Positions 34,858 through 40,850 of a stretch of 40,850 bases of DNA are shown here, piece after piece (position 1 is the first letter of the stretch; each line of letters starts with the position of its first letter). Source of the DNA: an uncultured Coriobacteriaceae bacterium (GTDB lineage: Bacteria > Actinomycetota > Coriobacteriia > Coriobacteriales > Coriobacteriaceae); the NCBI GenBank assembly GCA_949287085.1, contig CASEER010000014.1:1-40850 (forward strand). Direction: 5' to 3'. The notes beneath the pieces were generated by a model, which was given only the letters and a program-made list of their open reading frames with translations, did no database searches and had not been told where the DNA came from. Position numbers and translations under genes: made by a program.

Positions 34858-35241
34858 AATGGGTACGTCCTTTCTTGAACCATACAACACGAGGGACGAG
34901 CCCGAAAAGGTGCAGCTGCCTTACCTTAGGTATGTGTCGACAGAGAGGCGAGCTACGGTATGAGGTTGCTTCTGTGTGGAGATATGCCGCACGGCGCGCA
35001 GAGGCGTAACATGAGCGACATCACCCGGAGGAAACGACGACAAACCTTATCGGGACTCTGGGGATGCGCGATGCCCGCGCAAACAGAGACGACCGATTAT
35101 CGTCGTCGGGTAATTGCGCGCTGGCGTCGGTTCTGTGCATCGACGGCACTCTGGCCGAGCAGGATGGCGGAGACCACCATGCTCTTGTATGTCGCCGTCT
35201 CGGTGTGCACCGTTGGTACCTTTCGCCGTATGCAAACGCAA
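34858..35241. other. 384-bp gap upstream of argG without a recognised gene
   Basis: This stretch holds the argG leader and probably its promoter. Open frames on both strands lack ribosome sites and family resemblance. A T-box leader was looked for, and the conserved antiterminator sequence was not found. Confidence 0.4.
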
Positions 35242-36255
35242 TTACGAATCCGCGAGCGGTAGCCGCTTCGCGTTGGAAGGTATGTTACCGGCAGAGCGCT
35301 GCCTCCGCAACCAAAATCCCCAATGTTTCTCGTTTGTTTCCAACTCCCCTGTAGGGACAGGATGGGTTGGTTGGGGACGTGGGGCATGAACCCACCAAGC
35401 ACAAAAAAAATGGTGGTGTGTGGCGCGGACCCACCCCACCCCCCACGGACCCCCCACCTGCGCAACGCCGCGCTCGTTGTTGGAAGGCGCCATAAAGCTG
35501 GCATGGGCATGCATATGCTCGTCGGCATTGGCCATCACGTACCCGTGGCCCGCCGCCTCGAGCATCTCGATATCGTTGTAGGTGTCGCCCAACGCCAGCG
35601 TATCCGCGAGCGAAATGCCCAGGTGGTCGCACAGCTGTGCAAGTCCCACGCCCTTGTTGACGCCCTTATTCATCACGTCAATCCACTCTTTGCCGCCCAC
35701 CGTCACCGCCAGGCGGTCGCTCCACGCGTCCAAGTACGACCCGAACACGTCCTCGCTATCCCCCGCCGGGTAATACACCGTGTACTTGTTCACGTCGCAG
35801 GTGAGGTCCTCAAGCCGGTCAATGTAATCGATCCGCGTGTAAAAGCGCCGAAACACGTCATCGTAGCGGCGCTCGTCCTTCTGAATCTGGCACGCGTCGA
35901 TGCCGCACACCGTGCTCACGCCGCGCCCGTCCGCCGCGGTGAACGCGATGAGCTCCTGGTACGTATCAACGGCGAGGAGGCTCGTCGAAATCAGCTCGCC
36001 CCGGCAAAACACCGCACCGCCGTTATCGGCCACCAGCGCCATACGGTCGGCATCGGGGAACATATCGCGCAGCGTATAGTTGGGCCGGCCGCTCGCCGCA
36101 CACAGCAAAATCCCCGCGCGGTCCATGCGCTCAATGAGCTCGTGCATCTGCGGCGGCATGGTGCCGTCGTCGGCGAGCAGCGTGCGATCCATATCGGTCG
36201 CAATGAGCTTGATGTGCGAGAGATCGTCGTCATGAACGGTTGACAGCTGAGCCAT
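35242..36255 (-). CDS. Cof-type HAD phosphatase with an aberrant C-terminal tail
   Basis: Residues 1-267 are a normal HAD-IIB phosphatase: motif I IATDMDRTLL (D21, D23), motif II CAASGRP, a C2 cap, the Lys of NKGVNKGVG, and motif IV LGDTYNDIEML. The expected family ending (about NERGVAQ followed by 10-15 helical residues) is replaced after residue 267 by some 70 residues of Gly/Trp/His/Pro-rich sequence. This tail is translated from a G-run region, an A8 homopolymer and low-complexity DNA. The gene therefore seems to have lost its true end through an indel or insertion and reads on to a chance stop. The active site is intact, so function may persist. The ATG at 36255 is preferred over 36372 because AAAGG precedes it. 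Confidence 0.78.
   Translation of the reverse strand: MAQLSTVHDDDLSHIKLIATDMDRTLLADDGTMPPQMHELIERMDRAGILLCAASGRPNYTLRDMFPDADRMALVADNGGAVFCRGELISTSLLAVDTYQELIAFTAADGRGVSTVCGIDACQIQKDERRYDDVFRRFYTRIDYIDRLEDLTCDVNKYTVYYPAGDSEDVFGSYLDAWSDRLAVTVGGKEWIDVMNKGVNKGVGLAQLCDHLGISLADTLALGDTYNDIEMLEAAGHGYVMANADEHMHAHASFMAPSNNERGVAQVGGPWGVGWVRATHHHFFCAWWVHAPRPQPTHPVPTGELETNEKHWGFWLRRQRSAGNIPSNAKRLPLADS
35430..35455 (-). other. G-quadruplex-forming motif inside the HAD gene 3' end
   Basis: On the minus strand four G-runs of 6, 6, 4 and 3 are separated by 5, 1 and 1 bases, satisfying the G3+N1-7 quadruplex rule. It lies exactly where the HAD protein departs from its family, next to an A8/T8 run. Confidence 0.7.
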
Positions 36256-36433
36256 GGCACGCCTTTCATTACCGCTATTGCTGGCCGCTTCCCAGGGCAG
36301 CGGCGCGTCGTACGCGTGTATCGTAGCGCATTCCGCCATGCACGCAGACGACATGCCGACGCGCAACGGCAATCATGACAAAACGGTATAAACCGCTCCG
36401 CACGCGGCCCGTGCTTCTCCTATAGCCGCGCCT

Positions 36434-36473
36434 CTACTATAGTAGTGAGTAACAGATGAGAAAACGTTTCCGC
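36434..36473 (+). promoter_or_regulatory. lacI-family gene promoter and LacI-type operator
   Basis: TATAGT (36438-36443), inside the palindrome CTACTATAGTAG, is a likely -10. GAGAAAACGTTTCCGC (36458-36473), with the AAACGTTT core typical of LacI-family operators, lies just downstream of the expected start. The same 16-mer with one change occurs at the rpe promoter, pointing to autoregulation and shared control. Confidence 0.65.
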
Positions 36474-36581
36474 GCTGTTTCTCAGATGTATGTATCCTTC
36501 GGCGGGACCGGTCGGCGTCCAGCACGTCATGTTCTGCGCCCGACCGCACTTCGAGCTCGCCCGAGGCGCCCGACTCGCTCC

Positions 36582-36656
36582 GCGCCTGCCCCGCCCGAGC
36601 CATTGGGCCGCACCGCGCGCCTGCCCCGCCCCAACCGAGGCGCTCGGCCGCACCTC
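36582..36656. repeat. Imperfect tandem repeat in the lacI-family gene leader
   Basis: GCGCCTGCCCCGCCC occurs at 36582 and 36617, and GGCCGCACC recurs after each copy (35-41 bp period). The 469-bp divergent gap 36256-36724 otherwise holds only the promoter and operator; no gene was recognised. Confidence 0.55.
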
Positions 36657-36724
36657 GAACCCACCCTGTCCCGTCTTCGTCTCGCTACGCCTTGCGCCCG
36701 ATCACATCTCACCAAGGAAGTCCC

Positions 36725-37744
36725 ATGGATTCACGCAAACCCGCCTCGATCCGCGACGTCGCCCAGATGGCGGGCGTCTCTATTGCCACGGTCTCCCGCG
36801 TCATCAACAACAACGGCCGCTTTTCCGAGGCCACGCGCCAGCGCGTGCTCGAGGCCATCAAATCGTGCGGCTACGTGACCAACATGGCGGCCAAGAGCCT
36901 GCGGAGCTCGCAATCAAAAACCATCGGCATGATTGTGCCCGACATCTCGAACGACTTTTATTCCACCCTTGCGCTCTATGCCGAGCAGGAGCTCGCGCGC
37001 AGCGGTTACTCGGTGTTTGTGTGCAACTCCGCCAACAACGACGAGCGCGAGCGCAGCTACATCCGCACGCTCGTGAGCAAGCGCGTGGACGGCATCATTT
37101 GCATCAGCGGCTCCAACGCCCTGAGCGAGGAGGCCATTCCGCAGAGCATCCCCGTGGTGTGCGTGGACCGCTACCCGGGTGTGGACTCAAGCATTCCGCG
37201 CGTGATTTCGGAAGACGAGCGCGGCGGTCTGCTGGCCACGGAGCACCTGATTGCATGCGGATGCCACCACATTTTGTTTATTACAAGCGCGGTCGAGGAT
37301 CTTAACAAGCAAAACCGTGAACGCGGCTACCAGCGCGCGCTTGCGCAGCACGGCATTCCCGCCAGCGACACCTACCGGCTGTTGTTGCCGGGCCACAGGC
37401 CCAGCATGGACGAGGCCGAGCAGCTGGTCAAAGCGTTTTTAGCCGAGGGCCGGCCGCTGGACGGCATCTTTGCGGTGAGCGACCACGCCGCGGTGGGCGC
37501 GCTTGCGGCGCTGCAAGCAGCTGCGGTGGACGTGCCCGGCACGGTTAAGCTCGTTGGCTTTGACGACTCCATCTACACGCGGATTGCCACGCCGTCGATC
37601 ACAAGCGTGCAGCGGTTTCCCCAGAAACTCGCCCACGAGGGTTGCGCCGCGCTGCTGCGTCTTATTGTTGGCGAGCAGGCACCTGTGGAAACCGTCGTCC
37701 CCGTCGAGCTCGTCGAGCGCGCGAGCACTGTGGGGGCACGGTAG
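36725..37744 (+). CDS. LacI-family transcriptional regulator
   Basis: Repressor of 339 residues. The N-terminal helix-turn-helix and hinge (8-60) are IRDVAQMAGVSIATVSRVIN and SLRSSQSKTIGMIVPD. The periplasmic-binding-like effector domain follows, with DGIICISGS, VDRYPG, and DGIFAVSDHAAVGAL near the usual positions. AAGGAAG precedes ATG at 36725. The neighbours are rpiB and rpe, and LacI-type operators lie at its own promoter, downstream of it, and at the rpe promoter. A pentose or pentose phosphate is therefore a plausible effector (inference). Confidence 0.9.
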   Translation: MDSRKPASIRDVAQMAGVSIATVSRVINNNGRFSEATRQRVLEAIKSCGYVTNMAAKSLRSSQSKTIGMIVPDISNDFYSTLALYAEQELARSGYSVFVCNSANNDERERSYIRTLVSKRVDGIICISGSNALSEEAIPQSIPVVCVDRYPGVDSSIPRVISEDERGGLLATEHLIACGCHHILFITSAVEDLNKQNRERGYQRALAQHGIPASDTYRLLLPGHRPSMDEAEQLVKAFLAEGRPLDGIFAVSDHAAVGALAALQAAAVDVPGTVKLVGFDDSIYTRIATPSITSVQRFPQKLAHEGCAALLRLIVGEQAPVETVVPVELVERASTVGAR

Positions 37745-37746
37745 CT

Positions 37747-37849
37747 CAATTTGGGGGCGCTTTTACCTTGACCGCGAACAATCAATTTGTAGTTTGGGGA
37801 CGCGGTCGTCTTGACCACAAGCGGTCAATTTGAACCCGTCCCCAAATTG
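37747..37849. repeat. 103-bp element with terminal inverted repeats between convergent genes
   Basis: CAATTTGGGG (37747) and CCCCAAATTG (37840) are perfect 10-bp ends. Inside, TTTGGGGRCGC...TTGACC...TCAATTTG is present twice in direct order. GAACCYGTCCCCAAAT is shared with the element at 31690. It starts within 3 bp of the lacI-family stop codon. Confidence 0.7.
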
Positions 37850-37860
37850 GACCTCTCGGC

Positions 37861-37877
37861 ATCGTTTACCAAACGAT
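37861..37877. promoter_or_regulatory. 17-bp palindrome resembling a LacI-type operator
   Basis: ATCGTTTACCAAACGAT has perfect 7-bp arms and a 3-bp centre. It lies between the convergent lacI-family and rpiB genes, so if it is an operator its effect would be as an auxiliary or looping site. Confidence 0.4.
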
Positions 37878-37899
37878 ACAACCTGACTGACTGTTTTGA

Positions 37900-38361
37900 C
37901 TATTCCGCCGCCTTGAGGCTCTGCATCTCCTCGATCTCGGCAAGCATCTCGACGCGACGCGCATGGCGGCCGCCCTGAAACTCGGCGCCAAGCCACTCGT
38001 CCACGATCATCTTGGCGAGCTCCGGCCCCACCACACGGGCACCAAAGGCAATGATGTTCGTGTTGTTGTGCTCGCGGCTCAGCTTGGCCGAATACGGCTC
38101 GGAGCACACGCAGGCGCGCACGCCGTGCACCTTGTTGGCCGCGAGGCTAATCCCAACGCCCGTGCCGCAGATGAGCACGCCGAGGTCAACCTCACCCGCC
38201 GCCACGGCCTTGCCCACCTTGTAGCCCGAAATGGGGTAATCAAAGCGCTCGGTGCTGTTGGTGCCAAAGTCCACCACCTCGTATCCCTGCTCCTCAAGGT
38301 GCTCCTTGATAATGTTCTTGAGCTCCACCGCCACGTGGTCGTTACCGATACCGATCTTCAT
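37900..38361 (-). CDS. rpiB: Ribose-5-phosphate isomerase B
   Basis: Interconverts ribose-5-phosphate and ribulose-5-phosphate. The 153 residues match RpiB/LacAB: GIGNDHVAVELKNIIKEHL at the N-terminus, active-site Cys and loop LICGTGVGISLAANK, SREHNNTNIIAFGARVVG, and the phosphate-binding GGRHARRVEM. GAAGGGAA lies 8 bp before ATG. It lies downstream of rpe on the same strand, 231 bp away. A related allose or galactose phosphate isomerase is possible, but pairing with rpe supports RpiB. Confidence 0.92.
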   Translation of the reverse strand: MKIGIGNDHVAVELKNIIKEHLEEQGYEVVDFGTNSTERFDYPISGYKVGKAVAAGEVDLGVLICGTGVGISLAANKVHGVRACVCSEPYSAKLSREHNNTNIIAFGARVVGPELAKMIVDEWLGAEFQGGRHARRVEMLAEIEEMQSLKAAE

Positions 38362-38450
38362 ATGTGGTTCCCTTCTTGATGCTCAGGGCCGACACAACGC
38401 CGACCCCACCTCATCGATCAACGCTCCCAAGCGGATAATGCCCCACGCAC

Positions 38451-38600
38451 GCCGGCACAAAGTCGCCGGCCGAAGGTATCCTTCTTGGGCGCGCCGGCAC
38501 AAAGCAACCAGCTGCCATCTCCCAGAGCGCCCCAGCTCAGTGCGGGCAGATGCCATCTCCAGAGAGCCCCGGCGCAGAGCAGCCGGCTGCCGCTACCCTT
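38451..38600. repeat. Four ~40-bp degenerate tandem repeats copying the rpe 3' end
   Basis: Units start near 38451, 38493, 38533 and 38571 (GCCGGCACAAAG, repeated, then CAGCTCAGTGCGG and GGCGCAGAGCAGCC). The last unit contains the rpe stop codon. The end of rpe read on the minus strand (GCGCTCAGGAAGGGTAG) resembles GCGCCCAAGAAGGATAC in the first unit. The array fills most of the rpe-rpiB gap. Confidence 0.65.
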
Positions 38601-39240
38601 CCTGAGCGCGCAGGCGCGCCATGCTCTCCGCATAATCGCCCTTACCAAACAGCGCGCTCGTGCCAAGCACAAAGGCATCAGCGCCCAGAGCCGAAAGCTG
38701 CTCGATGCGCTCGGGGCTGCACGCACCGTCGATAACGAGCGTGAAGGGGTGCTCCTGTTTCAGGGCAGCCAGGCGCTCGATCTTGGGCAGCGTGAACTCA
38801 AGGAAGCTCTGGCCCGCAAAACCGGGGTTCACCGTCATGACCATCACATAGTCAACAATGGGCAGCAGGTCCTCGATAGCGCAAACCGGCGTGTCCGGAT
38901 CGATAGCAAGACCTGCCTTGCAGCCCTTTTCGCGAATGGCGACGAGTGCCTTGGCCACAAAGCGCTCGCTTTCGGGATGGATGTAGATGATATCCGCGCC
39001 GGCGTCCACAAAGAGGTCGAGCTTGTTCAGCGGGTTCTCGATCATCAGGTGCACGTCGAGCGGCTTGTTAGTGGCTGCGCGCACCGCCTTGATGTCCATG
39101 AGGCCCATGGTGATGTTGGGCACAAATACGCCGTCCATCACGTCGCAGTGGAACGAATCTGCACCGGCGGCATCGAGCGCTGCAACTTCAGCCGCAAGAT
39201 TGCCGTAATCGGCGCACATCATACTGGGATAGAGCTGCAT
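38593..39240 (-). CDS. rpe: Ribulose-phosphate 3-epimerase
   Basis: Interconverts ribulose-5-phosphate and xylulose-5-phosphate. The TIM-barrel protein of 215 residues has the full metal site: Ser/Asp in YPSMMCADYGNL, FHCDVMDGVFVPNIT (His, Asp), LDVHLMIENP, VMTVNPGFAGQSFL, and VIDGACSPERI. AAGGAGGA lies 8 bp before the ATG at 39240; the longer frame upstream spans the promoter and is not coding. Its promoter carries LacI-type operators, so the adjacent regulator probably controls it. Confidence 0.94.
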   Translation of the reverse strand: MQLYPSMMCADYGNLAAEVAALDAAGADSFHCDVMDGVFVPNITMGLMDIKAVRAATNKPLDVHLMIENPLNKLDLFVDAGADIIYIHPESERFVAKALVAIREKGCKAGLAIDPDTPVCAIEDLLPIVDYVMVMTVNPGFAGQSFLEFTLPKIERLAALKQEHPFTLVIDGACSPERIEQLSALGADAFVLGTSALFGKGDYAESMARLRAQEG

Positions 39241-39349
39241 AGATGGGTCCTCCTTGTGTGTGCCCCGCTTTGGACGAGGCACATGGTTGGTACACGTAGC
39301 GAGGCGAATAGCAGTCTGCCGAACAAAGAGCGCAGAACTCATTTGTAGG

Positions 39350-39400
39350 GTAAACGATTACTCACAGGGCGAGTATACTGCTGAGTAAACGTTTCCGCAA
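39350..39400 (-). promoter_or_regulatory. rpe promoter with two LacI-type operators
   Basis: On the minus strand TTGCGG (39400-39395), a 17-bp spacer and TATACT (39377-39372) form a good promoter. GAGTAAACGTTTCCGC (39383-39398, plus-strand reading) lies in the spacer and overlaps the -35; it matches the site at 36458 at 15 of 16 positions. GTAAACGATTACTC (39350-39363), a second dyad, lies just downstream of the expected start. Confidence 0.75.
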
Positions 39401-39474
39401 TAGGATGACGCGAGCGCTCGATGGCAGCGCGCCGCGGGATGGCCCTTACAGGCGTTCCCCCGGCGCGCACGCCC

Positions 39475-39526
39475 TCGATCGTTTGCTCGTCACCGAGCCT
39501 CCTGTGCACGGTCGTTTATCCGTCAC
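39475..39526. repeat. ~34-bp direct repeat between polA and the rpe promoter
   Basis: CGATCGTTTGCTCGTCAC and CGGTCGTTTATCCGTCAC are related copies about 34 bp apart. The 344-bp gap otherwise contains only the rpe promoter region; no terminator for polA was recognised. Confidence 0.45.
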
Positions 39527-39584
39527 AGCGCCGCCCGCCCCTCTTGACGACCGGCACGGTGGGATCAACCCCCGGCGTCAACCG

Positions 39585-40772
39585 CTACTTCGCGTCCGCC
39601 CAGGTGGTACCGCAGGAAGCCTCGGCAATGAGCGGAACACGGAGCTTGACCACGCCTTCCATGACCTCGCGTACCATGGCGGTGAGCAACTCGACCTCGT
39701 CCTCGGGGCACTCAAAATCAAGTTCGTCGTGCACCTGCAAGATCATGCGCGCGCGGAACCCCTCGTCGCGCAGACGCCGCGCCACGCGTGCCATGGCAAT
39801 CTTGATGATGTCGGCCGCGGTACCCTGCATGGGGTGGTTCATCGCCGTGCGCTCGCCAAAGCTCCGCTGCGCGGGGTTGCGCATCTTGAGCTCGGGAATG
39901 GGACGCCTGCGGCCAAACATGGTCTCGGCATATCCGGTGCGCCTCGCTTCGGCCACCGTGCGGTCGAGGTAGGTGCGCACGCCCGGATACGCCTCAAAGT
40001 AGCGATCGATCATCTGGCGCGCCTCGGCCATGGGGATGTCGAGCGACTGCGAGAGCCCGTAGGCCTGCTGGCCGTACACGATGCCAAAGTTCACCGCCTT
40101 CGCACGGCTGCGCAGCCGCGGCGTGACCTCTTCCACCGGCACACCAAACACGCGCGCCGCAGTCTCGGCATGAAAGTCCTCACCCTCGTTGAAGGCCGCC
40201 ACCAAGTGTTCGTCGGCCGAAAGGTGCGCGAGCAGCCTGAGCTCGATCTGCGAGTAGTCCACCGCCAGGAACACGCACCCCGGAGCCACCGAGAACGCCG
40301 TCTTAACCGTGTGCCCCAGCTCCGAGCGGGTGGGGATGTTCTGCAGGTTGGGGTTAGAGCTCGAAAGGCGTCCCGTCGCCGTGATGGTCTGGTTGTACGT
40401 GGTGTGCACGCGCCCGTCTAAGCGCCTGAGCGCGCCGAGCGTGTCAAGATACGTCGATTTGATCTTGGTCTTCTCGCGGTACTCCAGGACGAGCCGCACG
40501 AACTCGTTGTCGCGCGCGAGCTCCTCGAGCACCCGCGCGTTCGTGGAATAGTAGCCGCGCTGCGTTTTCTTGAGCCCCTTGGTGGGCAGGCCCATCACGT
40601 CGAAGAGGATGTGGCTGAGCTGCATGGGGCTGGCGATGTTGAACGTTTCGTCGTCCGCCATCTCGCGAATGCGGCGTGCGAGCTCGTCAATCTGCCCACC
40701 GAGCTCGTCGCCAAGCGCGTGCAGACGGTCGGGGTCCACGTACATGCCCGTGCGCTCCATGGAGGCGAGCAC
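39585..40772 (-). CDS. polA: DNA polymerase I, C-terminal polymerase domain only (5' part missing)
   Basis: The frame encodes about 395 residues of the Pol I palm, fingers and thumb, beginning PVLASMERTGMYVD. Motif A is DYSQIELR, the O-helix motif B is RSRAKAVNFGIVYG, and motif C is QVHDEL; the end is VPLIAEASCGTTWADAK. A whole PolA has about 850-900 residues with 5' nuclease and 3' exonuclease-like domains first. Here the frame meets a TGA at 40794-40796 only seven codons upstream of the GTG at 40772, and the DNA beyond encodes an unrelated lipoprotein signal peptide in another frame. The gene is therefore interrupted at about 40775, by recombination or by an assembly join at the window edge. 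Confidence 0.85.
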   Translation of the reverse strand: MLASMERTGMYVDPDRLHALGDELGGQIDELARRIREMADDETFNIASPMQLSHILFDVMGLPTKGLKKTQRGYYSTNARVLEELARDNEFVRLVLEYREKTKIKSTYLDTLGALRRLDGRVHTTYNQTITATGRLSSSNPNLQNIPTRSELGHTVKTAFSVAPGCVFLAVDYSQIELRLLAHLSADEHLVAAFNEGEDFHAETAARVFGVPVEEVTPRLRSRAKAVNFGIVYGQQAYGLSQSLDIPMAEARQMIDRYFEAYPGVRTYLDRTVAEARRTGYAETMFGRRRPIPELKMRNPAQRSFGERTAMNHPMQGTAADIIKIAMARVARRLRDEGFRARMILQVHDELDFECPEDEVELLTAMVREVMEGVVKLRVPLIAEASCGTTWADAK

Positions 40773-40848
40773 CGGAAAACAGACTGCATCCGGTCAGGAG
40801 CAGCAGAAGCAGAAGGGACAGGGCCGCAGCCGTCAGCCGGACCGCGGC
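40773..40848 (-). pseudogene. Lipoprotein signal-peptide fragment abutting truncated polA
   Basis: In a frame different from polA the minus strand encodes LTAAALSLLLLLLLTGCS, a textbook lipoprotein signal with the lipobox LTGC. Its start lies outside the window. After the Cys the frame continues only SLFSGAR before entering polA DNA out of frame, and it stops near 40687. This is the 5' end of another gene joined to polA. Confidence 0.55.
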
Positions 40849-40850
40849 AC

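Noticed and set aside
34858..35241. T-box riboswitch or ARG box upstream of argG
   Set aside because: GTTGGTACC near 35214 recalls a T-box core, but its position and surrounding bases do not fit, and no ARG-box dyad was found.

Overview
This is a GC-rich, gene-dense stretch of bacterial chromosome. The gene content suggests a fermentative, oxygen-averse Gram-positive of the Coriobacteriia, probably Collinsella-like. The support is the anaerobic ribonucleotide reductase pair NrdD/NrdG, glycerol and iron alcohol dehydrogenases, a Gram-positive-type LexA box in front of a Y-family polymerase/YolD pair, a PerR-like regulator, and GC-rich intergenic DNA. The species is an inference. No tRNA, rRNA, CRISPR array, intact insertion sequence or prophage was recognised.

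Layout. 1-7 kb: the 3' end of an unknown gene, the translation factor EttA, a Cof-type HAD phosphatase, a tcdA-like/TatD pair, a HAD phosphatase with an EamA transporter. 7-12.5 kb, all minus strand: glucose-6-phosphate isomerase, then a dipeptide epimerase, a cytoplasmic transglutaminase-like protein and a beheaded oligopeptide-ABC ATPase, which look like the remains of a peptide uptake and use locus. 12.5-14.3 kb: a LexA-controlled translesion polymerase with its YolD partner. 14.4-21.7 kb: iron alcohol dehydrogenase, endonuclease IV, ferredoxin-like aldo/keto reductase with a 40-residue membrane protein, RNase HI, a Gfo/Idh oxidoreductase, acylphosphatase and PerR. 21.8-28.8 kb: SlyD-like isomerase, Ddl, a YgjP-type metallopeptidase, FolB, an HD hydrolase, NrdG and NrdD with two NrdR boxes. 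29-34.9 kb: glycerol dehydrogenase, a cation efflux pump, and argG - small two-repeat protein - argH. 35-39.4 kb: a HAD protein with an aberrant tail, then a LacI-family regulator beside rpiB and rpe. The window ends in a polA gene whose 5' half is missing.

How the parts work together. Three regulatory circuits can be read from the DNA: LexA over polymerase/YolD, NrdR over nrdD(G), and a probable LacI-family circuit in which near-identical 16-bp operators lie beside the promoters of the regulator and of rpe. The last suggests local control of the non-oxidative pentose phosphate enzymes.

The most unusual feature is the intergenic DNA. Nearly every gap above about 100 bp carries degenerate tandem repeats of 19-58 bp, and several units include the stop codon of the neighbouring gene (argG, rpe, a HAD gene, the ABC remnant). 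Three convergent gene pairs are separated by compact inverted-repeat elements that abut, or even supply, the stop codons of both genes.
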